Shown here in pieces: positions 7,292 through 12,365 of a DNA stretch of 12,365 bases. Each line of letters opens with the position of its first letter. Within the stretch, counting starts at the first letter, position 1. Both the position numbers and the translations under genes were made by a program. The notes beneath the pieces were generated by a model. It was not told where the DNA came from. It ran no database searches and worked only from the letters and a program-made list of their open reading frames with translations. Source of the stretch: Campylobacterota bacterium (GTDB lineage Bacteria > Campylobacterota > Campylobacteria > Campylobacterales > Sulfurovaceae); NCBI GenBank assembly GCA_011330645.1, contig DRQB01000052.1, positions 1-12,365 of the forward strand, written 5' to 3'.

Positions 7292-7642
7292 TTATTTCAA
7301 AATCTCCACAATATTTTCAATAGGTCGCCCTATCGCTGCTTTTCCATCTTTTATGACTATAGGTCTTTCAATGAGTCTAGGGTTTGCCACCATAGCATCT
7401 ATCAAAGCATCTTCATCACTTACATCTTTTAGCCCAAGTTCTTTATATATCTCTTCTTTAGTTCGCATCAATGCTCTTGCTGAGATGCCAAGCATATTTA
7501 ATACTTCAACGATTTCATCTTTGCTTGGTGGTGTGTCCAAGTATTTTACAACTTCTGCATCCACACCCTCTTCTTCCAAAAGTGTGACTGCATTTCTAGA
7601 TTTACTACATCTTGGGTTATGCCAAATTTTTACTGTGCTCAT
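7292..7642 (-). CDS. arsC: ArsC/YfgD-family thiol reductase (putative arsenate reductase, glutaredoxin-dependent type)
   Basis: A thioredoxin-fold protein of 116 residues from the ATG at 7642. It begins MSTVKIWHNPRCSKSRNAV, with the catalytic Cys12 in the NPRCSKSR motif. The arginines that bind the oxyanion are present in ARALMRTKEE, IERPIV and IGRPIEN. The sequence YLDTPP, the KEELGLKD-like block and the ERPIVIKDGKAAIGRP ending resemble E. coli YfgD more than plasmid ArsC, so arsenate may not be its real substrate. The open frame extends 21 codons upstream to 7705, but that extension has no family counterpart. AAGGA at 7650-7654 lies 7 nt before the chosen ATG. No ars operon genes (arsB, arsR, acr3) are nearby. 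It lies 125 bp upstream of the ABC-F gene on the same strand, with a stem-loop between them. Confidence 0.9.
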   Translation of the reverse strand: MSTVKIWHNPRCSKSRNAVTLLEEEGVDAEVVKYLDTPPSKDEIVEVLNMLGISARALMRTKEEIYKELGLKDVSDEDALIDAMVANPRLIERPIVIKDGKAAIGRPIENIVEILK

Positions 7643-7649
7643 AGCGTAT

Positions 7650-7654
7650 TCCTT
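7650..7654 (-). promoter_or_regulatory. Ribosome binding site deciding the start of the arsC-family gene
   Basis: AAGGA on the minus strand lies 7 nt before the ATG at 7642. The longer frame's ATG at 7705 has no such site, and its extra 21 residues are unlike any ArsC N-terminus, so the short form is preferred. Confidence 0.8.
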
Positions 7655-7730
7655 GTTCAATAATATCCCGTATTTTACCCTAAAATGACTTTGCCTTATC
7701 TCCATTATATAAGTTAAAATTATTTTATAG

Positions 7731-7736
7731 TATACT
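7731..7736 (+). promoter_or_regulatory. Possible -10 box (TATACT) of the 154-residue unknown gene
   Basis: TATACT lies in a very AT-rich stretch 32 nt upstream of the ATG at 7768, in the 125-bp gap between divergent genes. No -35 hexamer is clear. AAAAGG at 7752-7757 lies 10 nt before the ATG and is the probable ribosome site. Confidence 0.45.
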
Positions 7737-7767
7737 ACAACTTCAAGTTATAAAAGGTTTATAGTGT

Positions 7768-8232
7768 ATGTTTCAATTTTTTAAAAATTTATTTTCTTCT
7801 ACACATCAAGATACAAATACCAATCCTCCCGGACGTACATTTAAACGTGTACTTACAGGGGATTACTTTGGATACAAAGAAGATACACATAGTGATACCA
7901 CTAGTGCCACAATAGAGAAACAACATAAACTAGACCAAATCAAAGCACTTTCTCTTCAACCACTTTATGTTCGTTACACTTGTGAAACTACGCCAAAAAA
8001 TGCAGATATCCCCAGCATCACAAATGCCCATGTAGTATTTCAAAAAGAAGTTCTCGCTGAAAAATGGAATATGTTACATGTTACAGAGATATCTTTTACT
8101 ATTTACGCTGCTGATTTTAAAGAGTTTGAAGAGATGTCAGGCTACAGTTTAGCCATAGACTTTAGAGATTTAACAGGATATCCAAAAGGGACGCCTCCTG
8201 TCAATGAACGTAGAAAAAATCGCCGTAAATAA
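7768..8232 (+). CDS. Hypothetical protein, 154 residues, unknown family
   Basis: I do not recognise this protein. It begins MFQFFKNLFSS, a short amphipathic or hydrophobic start too short for a transmembrane helix and without a signal-peptidase site. Residues 12-60 are polar and Thr/Asp/Ser-rich, probably flexible. Residues 61-145 look folded, with alternating hydrophobic strands (LYVRYTCET, NAHVVFQKEV, LHVTEISFTIYAADF, SLAIDFRDLTGYP). The tail NERRKNRRK is strongly basic and could touch nucleic acid or membrane phosphate. Coding is supported by an AAAAGG site 10 nt before the ATG, a -10-like TATACT, codon use like its neighbours, and its fit between flanking genes. The opposing ppk2 stop lies 22 bp after its own stop. 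It stands alone on this strand, so context gives no functional clue. Confidence 0.8.
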   Translation: MFQFFKNLFSSTHQDTNTNPPGRTFKRVLTGDYFGYKEDTHSDTTSATIEKQHKLDQIKALSLQPLYVRYTCETTPKNADIPSITNAHVVFQKEVLAEKWNMLHVTEISFTIYAADFKEFEEMSGYSLAIDFRDLTGYPKGTPPVNERRKNRRK

Positions 8233-8254
8233 ATGATGTGACTACGTACAATAT

Positions 8255-9070
8255 TTATGTAACATGCAAGGTCACTATTTTCTTATCTACCCCTGTGATG
8301 AGTTTTTCATCTTTTCCTTCATACGCAATGTTAGAAAGTAAATAGCGTACAGCATTGATACGTGCACGCTTTTTGTCATCTGCTTGTAGTTCACACCATG
8401 GAGCATGGAGAGTACCTGAAAGCCTAAACATTTTATCACGTAGCACCTCATACTCATCATACTTTGCCATCGACTTGTAATCAAGTTTTGAGAGTTTCCA
8501 ACTTTTAAGTGGGTCATTTTCACGGTCTTTTATGCGGTTTTCCTGAGTCTCTTTGGAGATATTTAGGTAAAATTTGAAAAAAAGTATACCATCATCAGCC
8601 AACATCTCTTCGACTCCATTGACCTGCTTATAAAAGTGTTCATGCTGTGCCTGCGTACAAAAACCAAAGATTTGTTCTATCCCTGCACGGTTATACCATG
8701 ACCTGTCAAAAAAGACTATCTCCCCAGCATTGGGTATCTGTTTGAGATGACGCTGAAAATACCACTGTCCAAGTTCTTTGGAGTTAGGCTTAGGAAGAGC
8801 AACAGAACGTGCTTCTCTAGGGTTCAAGTACGCATTAAACTCTTTTATACTAGAACTCTTACCCGCAGTATCCATACCTTCAAAAATAACCAAAAGACGT
8901 TTGTCATTGTCTATCACCCATTTTTGCAGTTTTACAAGTTCATACTGCAATTTGAGTGATTCATCTTCATAAAAGTCACGTTCTATCTTGCCATTTTTTT
9001 TAAAAATTTTTGAGGGTTTACCTTTATACTCTGCCAATTTTTTAGTATACACCACACGTTGCTGGGACAT
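8255..9070 (-). CDS. ppk2: Polyphosphate kinase 2 family protein (PPK2)
   Basis: A P-loop kinase of 271 residues that transfers phosphate between polyphosphate and a nucleoside di- or monophosphate, in the cytosol. Motifs in order are Walker A EGMDTAGKSSS (64-74, Lys71), Walker B FFDRSWYNRAG (120-130, Asp122) and the lid SKETQENRIKDRENDPLKSWKLS (172-194) with its arginines. Length and the single domain fit one-domain PPK2 enzymes, and the Walker B and lid look class-I-like. The P-loop is unusual: the EGRDAAGKGG I know from class I members has become EGMDTAGKSS. Substrate (ADP, GDP or AMP) cannot be decided by eye. The ribosome site GGGAG (9076-9080) overlaps the end of rmuC, and the ATG lies 1 nt after the rmuC stop, so translation is probably coupled. 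It is the last gene of the lolA-rmuC-ppk2 operon. Confidence 0.93.
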   Translation of the reverse strand: MSQQRVVYTKKLAEYKGKPSKIFKKNGKIERDFYEDESLKLQYELVKLQKWVIDNDKRLLVIFEGMDTAGKSSSIKEFNAYLNPREARSVALPKPNSKELGQWYFQRHLKQIPNAGEIVFFDRSWYNRAGIEQIFGFCTQAQHEHFYKQVNGVEEMLADDGILFFKFYLNISKETQENRIKDRENDPLKSWKLSKLDYKSMAKYDEYEVLRDKMFRLSGTLHAPWCELQADDKKRARINAVRYLLSNIAYEGKDEKLITGVDKKIVTLHVT

Positions 9071-9071
9071 G

Positions 9072-10616
9072 TTAACTCCCTCTTATCTCTTTAGGTATCT
9101 TTTTGCTTGTTTGCGCACCGAGTTCTTTAAGCTGTTGTACCTGTCTTACCAAGTTACCTTTGCCATCACTTAGTTTACTCCGTGCAGCTGAAAAACTCCC
9201 TTGTATGCCATCTATCTGCTTCGATATCTTCATCAAATCTTCTGAAAAACCGACAAATTTATCATACATAGCACCAGCACGACGCGCTATCTCTTGGGCA
9301 TTTTGGTTTTGGCGTTCAAACTTCCATACATTTTCTACTGCGCGCATAGCTACAAGTAACGTGGTAGGTCCTACCAAGAGTATCTTATTTTTAAACGCAT
9401 TATCATAGATGCTACTGTCGTGCTCAAGTGCCGCAGCCAAAGCACCTTCTATTGGCATAAACATAAAGATGAAGTCTAAAGTATTGACCTCTTTTAAACG
9501 CTCATAATTCTTTTTAGAAAGTTCAGATACATGAGACCGTATCGAGTCTAAGTGCGCTTTGAGGTACTGCGCTTTTAAGGTATCATTTTCAGCATTCACA
9601 TACCGTTCATATGCCACAAGTGATGTTTTTGCATCTATAATCAAGTCTCTATTGTCAGGCAGATGCACAATGACATCTGGACGAAGCGTATCATTCTCAT
9701 CGGTTTTTAGACTTACCTCACGTTCAAATTCATGTCCTTTTCTAAGACCTGATGCTTCCAAGACATGCTCTAACACCATTTCACCCCATACACCTTGCTG
9801 TTTACTCTCGCCTTTAAGTGCGTTGGTAAGATTGATGGCATCTTTACTTATCTTTTCATTGAGCTCTTTGAGAGAGTTTATCTCATTTTTAAGTATGGCT
9901 CTATCTTGACTCTCTACATTGTAGGTGTCTGCAACTTGCTTTTTAAACTCCGATATTTGTGTCTGAAGAGGTTTGATCATCGAGTCCATATTTTCTTTTG
10001 AAAATTCTGCAAACTTCTGAGAGTTACCCTCAAAAACTTTTTTAGCTAAAGTTTCAAACTCTTCTTTTATCTCTTGCTTATGCGCCTGCATCATCTCTTT
10101 TTGAGAAGAAGTATGTCGCTCTTCACTTTCCAGTTTCATGAGTAGTCTTGCATTGTTTGTACGGTATTTACTGTTACTTTCGGCTACTGTATCACTCTGT
10201 ATTTTCAGTGCTTTGTGCTCTTCAAGTAACTTCTCATACATAGACTCAGCACTCTCAAGTTTTGCAGCAGTTTGGCTCAGTAACTTTTCCAATTCATTGT
10301 AGTTTTTTTGTAAAAGCGTAAAGTTTTCTGTTGTACTTGCAAGCCTCTCTTTTGTCTCTGCAAAATGCGACAACTCTTGTTCGTCACTGGCATGTTTTAT
10401 CTTGTATGCTTGCAGTTCCCGTTCTATCGCCGTAATATACTCTGCTTTTTCTTTGTTATCTACCTGTATATCCCAAAACCTGTCTTTGTAGGTTTTTACG
10501 CGCATAGCAGAGACGACTATCACAAGGACTATCACCAACAACACAACCACAGCGATAATCGCCATAAGCATAAAAGTAGAATCTTCTTGTATTTTAAGTA
10601 TCAGTTCTTCCGTCAT
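9072..10616 (-). CDS. rmuC: DNA recombination protein RmuC
   Basis: An RmuC family protein of 514 residues. Family members limit DNA inversions and rearrangements at short inverted repeats and carry a putative PD-(D/E)xK nuclease core. One N-terminal membrane helix (about 17-37, MLMAIIAVVVLLVIVLVIVV) anchors it. A long coiled coil spans about 52-265. The conserved domain starts at KQQGVWGEMVLEHVLEASGL (273-292). The nuclease-like residues are visible as RPDVIVHLP (312-320, Asp314) and IIDAKTS (326-332, Asp328 and Lys330). The typical FMPIEGALAAAL and LVGPTTLLVAMRAVENVWKFERQNQNA blocks follow. The ATG at 10616 directly abuts the lolA stop codon, and its ribosome site AGAGGA lies in the last lolA codons, so translational coupling is likely. 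ppk2 follows after 1 nt. Confidence 0.96.
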   Translation of the reverse strand: MTEELILKIQEDSTFMLMAIIAVVVLLVIVLVIVVSAMRVKTYKDRFWDIQVDNKEKAEYITAIERELQAYKIKHASDEQELSHFAETKERLASTTENFTLLQKNYNELEKLLSQTAAKLESAESMYEKLLEEHKALKIQSDTVAESNSKYRTNNARLLMKLESEERHTSSQKEMMQAHKQEIKEEFETLAKKVFEGNSQKFAEFSKENMDSMIKPLQTQISEFKKQVADTYNVESQDRAILKNEINSLKELNEKISKDAINLTNALKGESKQQGVWGEMVLEHVLEASGLRKGHEFEREVSLKTDENDTLRPDVIVHLPDNRDLIIDAKTSLVAYERYVNAENDTLKAQYLKAHLDSIRSHVSELSKKNYERLKEVNTLDFIFMFMPIEGALAAALEHDSSIYDNAFKNKILLVGPTTLLVAMRAVENVWKFERQNQNAQEIARRAGAMYDKFVGFSEDLMKISKQIDGIQGSFSAARSKLSDGKGNLVRQVQQLKELGAQTSKKIPKEIRGS

Positions 10617-11138
10617 TTATCCTCTTATTACGTCATAACTTGCAGGATAGTCACACTGCATACTGGCTTTTGAAAAATTCCCTTTGCCATATTTGATATG
10701 TTTAAACACTATCTGTACTTTATTGTCCAAGTCATCAAAGTAAGCGATGCTTTGCAATCTTTGTTGTTTGTCTAGTTGTATCGTGTACTTTTTACTATCA
10801 AAATTTGCAACATAGATGTTTTCACTGTGATGTTTTGCCTTTTTAAGGATTTTAGAAACATCTAAACCTTTGGCAATGTAGTACGCAGAAACCTGCTCCA
10901 AGTCATGGTCTACCACCAAAAGCTCCATACCATCTGTACAAACTTCTTTTTGTGTAGGTACTTTGTAAGACCACTTAAAAAGTTTTCCCTCTGTAAAACG
11001 TACTTCTCCACTATAGTGTATAACTTTATTTTTTGTATTGGTAATCATTTGTGTAAAATCTGCTTTAAAATTATCTGGCAAATCAATATTTGAAAATGCC
11101 AAAGAACTTACGAGTAAAAATAACCTGAGTTGATGCAT
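10617..11138 (-). CDS. lolA: LolA-type outer-membrane lipoprotein carrier
   Basis: The periplasmic chaperone that takes lipoproteins released by the LolCDE/LolF transporter and carries them to the outer membrane. It has 173 residues with a short signal peptide, MHQLRLFLLVSSLAFS, probably cut after AFS (about residue 16). The mature part shows the LolA pattern: NFKADFTQMI, then HYSGEVRFTEGKLFKWSYKVPTQKEVCTDG and LLVVDHDLEQVSAYYI. One Cys lies in the strand before the conserved DG and another near the end (MQCDYPA), so a disulfide is possible (inference). AAGGA (11145-11149) lies 6 nt before the ATG. It is the first gene of the lolA-rmuC-ppk2 operon, and its TAA directly abuts the rmuC ATG. A lipoprotein gene lies divergently upstream. 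Divergence from E. coli LolA is large, as usual in Campylobacterota. Confidence 0.88.
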   Translation of the reverse strand: MHQLRLFLLVSSLAFSNIDLPDNFKADFTQMITNTKNKVIHYSGEVRFTEGKLFKWSYKVPTQKEVCTDGMELLVVDHDLEQVSAYYIAKGLDVSKILKKAKHHSENIYVANFDSKKYTIQLDKQQRLQSIAYFDDLDNKVQIVFKHIKYGKGNFSKASMQCDYPASYDVIRG

Positions 11139-11164
11139 CTATTTTCCTTCAATCTAATAAGTGG

Positions 11165-11170
11165 AATATA
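11165..11170 (-). promoter_or_regulatory. Possible -10 box (TATATT) of the lolA-rmuC-ppk2 operon
   Basis: TATATT on the minus strand lies 26 nt upstream of the lolA ATG. No -35 box lies at the right distance; the nearest candidate, TTAACA, is about 20 nt away and too far. It is the best promoter candidate in the 212-bp divergent gap 11139-11350. Confidence 0.4.
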
Positions 11171-11247
11171 CCAAAATAGCACTTGCATTGTGTTAATAAT
11201 CATTTATATTTATGTTCATAAAAGAAGATAATAAGCTATATTTTTTA

Positions 11248-11265
11248 AAATCTACTAAATCTACT
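11248..11265. repeat. Perfect tandem 9-bp repeat (AAATCTACT x2)
   Basis: Two exact copies of AAATCTACT lie head to tail in the AT-rich gap between the divergent lolA and lipoprotein genes, 85 bp before the lipoprotein ATG. A 6-bp palindrome, ATATTT/AAATAT, follows at 11286-11302. Regulator binding is possible but unproven, and a chance repeat in AT-rich DNA cannot be excluded. The rest of the gap holds only promoter-like AT-rich sequence. Confidence 0.5.
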
Positions 11266-11350
11266 GTATTTATATACTTTAAGAAATATTTTAGTTAAAT
11301 ATAAGTAAAGTGAATACTTAATTATACAAATTTGGACAAAAAGGATAATT

Positions 11351-12365
11351 ATGAAAAGAAAAAGTATACAACAAGGTTTAACCATACTAACTATGGTTAT
11401 CGGATTAGCTGGTTGTGGTGGTGGCGCGGGTTCATCAGCAGGTTCAGCAGATAGTGGCGCACAGCAATCTTCTGTAGATCCCATTAAAGAGCGTATTATA
11501 CAAGATGAACTTAATCCCTCAATTGAAGCAAGTATAGATGCTACGGCAAAAGGTATAGAAGAAACCTTAGATGCGGCTGCCTTTAGTGCCAATGCTTCTG
11601 CTCAGTCTTCATCTAATGCTAGTAGTGCAACAAGTGGGCATAGCATTGATGATTATCACTTGGCAGATGTCATTTTTACTTTAGGTACAGATGATTTAAG
11701 AGATGTTGATGCAAATCAACTTGAGGTCAATGCAGCCTATAACTATTTTAAAACCTATGTCGCAGATGCAGGGAAACTCTCCGATACAGACGCAGAAGTT
11801 TTTTACAATATGACTATAGAAGAGTACAATGAAGCATTTGTTGTCGGCTATTATGAAGCTGCCGCACCGAGTGTCACAGAAGCACCTTCGGCAAACTATT
11901 CTGAACTTGCTTTACTGACCACAGTACCCAAATATACAACCGATATCACAAGTAGACTCGCACAGGTAGCTGGAGCAAAAAGATTTTCATTTTTTTCTTT
12001 TTTTAATCCTTTTACCTATATCAACTTTATCGTTAACATAGCTAAAACTGTCATGACAGCCATTTTAGCCCAAGCATTTAAAGTGATGTTACTCAGTGGA
12101 ACTATGACGAAATTTATGTTACGTTTGGCACTCAGATTTCCCATACTTACCAATGTCATGATTAGCGTACTCAGTTCTTATTGGGGTATCACACGAAGGA
12201 TGATTCCGTATTTGGAGTATGACACAGAATTTGGTGAACTTTTTATGCAACTTGCCTACGAACAACCCAACATGGCACACTTTGTTTTCCAAAATATTGA
12301 TGCACCTCTATACTATGGTATGAGTGTTGCGATGACACGTTCACAAGAAACCACAGAACGTCTCG
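11351..12365 (+). CDS. Putative lipoprotein of unknown family, 3' end outside window
   Basis: An open frame of 338 codons running off the right edge. Residues 1-22 form a lipoprotein signal: basic MKRKS, a hydrophobic core, and lipobox LAGC with Cys22 the lipid-bearing residue. Gly at +2 (not Asp) favours outer-membrane sorting by E. coli rules. Two Ser/Ala/Gly-rich linkers (23-42 and about 75-97) surround an acidic helical stretch. Residues 98-200 look globular and acidic. Residues 212-285 are unusual for an exported lipoprotein: Phe-rich FSFFSFFNPF, then long hydrophobic helices (about 221-249 and 255-275) that could insert in or lie along a membrane. I recognise no family. AAGGA (11341-11345) lies 5 nt before the ATG. 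It diverges from lolA, the lipoprotein carrier gene. That placement is suggestive but does not prove a link. Confidence 0.82.
   Translation, partial: MKRKSIQQGLTILTMVIGLAGCGGGAGSSAGSADSGAQQSSVDPIKERIIQDELNPSIEASIDATAKGIEETLDAAAFSANASAQSSSNASSATSGHSIDDYHLADVIFTLGTDDLRDVDANQLEVNAAYNYFKTYVADAGKLSDTDAEVFYNMTIEEYNEAFVVGYYEAAAPSVTEAPSANYSELALLTTVPKYTTDITSRLAQVAGAKRFSFFSFFNPFTYINFIVNIAKTVMTAILAQAFKVMLLSGTMTKFMLRLALRFPILTNVMISVLSSYWGITRRMIPYLEYDTEFGELFMQLAYEQPNMAHFVFQNIDAPLYYGMSVAMTRSQETTERL

Noticed and set aside
7643..7705. N-terminal extension of the arsC-family protein
   Set aside because: The 21 extra residues have no counterpart in ArsC/YfgD proteins, while AAGGA is ideally placed before the internal ATG at 7642.
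8238..8275. GTGAC/GTCAC pair around the convergent gene ends as a terminator
   Set aside because: A 5-bp stem with a loop of nearly 30 bases and no T-tract is too weak to call.
11245..11592. Open frame on the minus strand (115 codons) overlapping the lipoprotein start
   Set aside because: Its reverse frame is explained by the Ser/Ala/Gly-rich coding sequence of the plus-strand lipoprotein, which has a lipobox and ribosome site. The minus frame ends in AT-rich low-complexity residues and has no ribosome site.
1..12365. CRISPR array, tRNA/rRNA, toxin-antitoxin, restriction or phage-defence genes
   Set aside because: I looked for repeat-spacer patterns, cloverleaf signatures and typical defence domains on both strands and saw none. 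Apart from the IS the gene content is core-like.

Overview
The window looks like an ordinary chromosomal segment of a Campylobacterota (Epsilonproteobacteria) bacterium, probably from the Sulfurovum/Sulfurimonas side. It is AT-rich and densely packed, with short leaders, AAGGA-type ribosome sites and promoters that show a -10 box but no clear -35. The YebC protein has the MGRAFEYRKAAK start I know from Campylobacter-type YebC. The genus is an inference.

Layout, left to right. (1) Minus strand, 1-3414: a membrane-bound GGDEF-EAL cyclic-di-GMP protein followed after 26 bp by selO, a protein adenylyltransferase whose stop codon falls just outside the window. (2) Plus strand, 3478-4215: yebC, divergent from the GGDEF-EAL gene across 63 bp. 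(3) 4222-5546: a complete IS256-family insertion sequence of 1309 bp with 25-bp inverted repeats, an intact transposase and a perfect 8-bp target duplication, CTATGGGC. It sits at the base of a GC-rich hairpin that must once have lain between the convergent yebC and ABC-F genes. (4) Minus strand, 5568-7642: a YbiT-like ABC-F ATPase that starts at TTG, preceded by an arsC/yfgD-family reductase. (5) Plus strand, 7768-8232: a small protein of unknown function. (6) Minus strand, 11138 down to 8255: a very tight operon lolA-rmuC-ppk2, with junctions of 0 and 1 nt. (7) Plus strand from 11351 and running off the right edge: a lipoprotein of unknown family, divergent from lolA.

Most of these genes serve general housekeeping: signalling (c-di-GMP, AMPylation), translation (YebC, ABC-F), envelope (LolA and a lipoprotein), DNA maintenance (RmuC) and polyphosphate/nucleotide balance (PPK2). 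I see no tRNA, rRNA, CRISPR array, toxin-antitoxin pair, phage gene or defence island, and no clear case for a new multi-gene system. The items most worth a second look are the IS insertion in the intergenic hairpin, the unknown lipoprotein beside lolA, the unknown 154-residue protein, and the odd motif variants in the GGDEF, PPK2 and ABC-F proteins.
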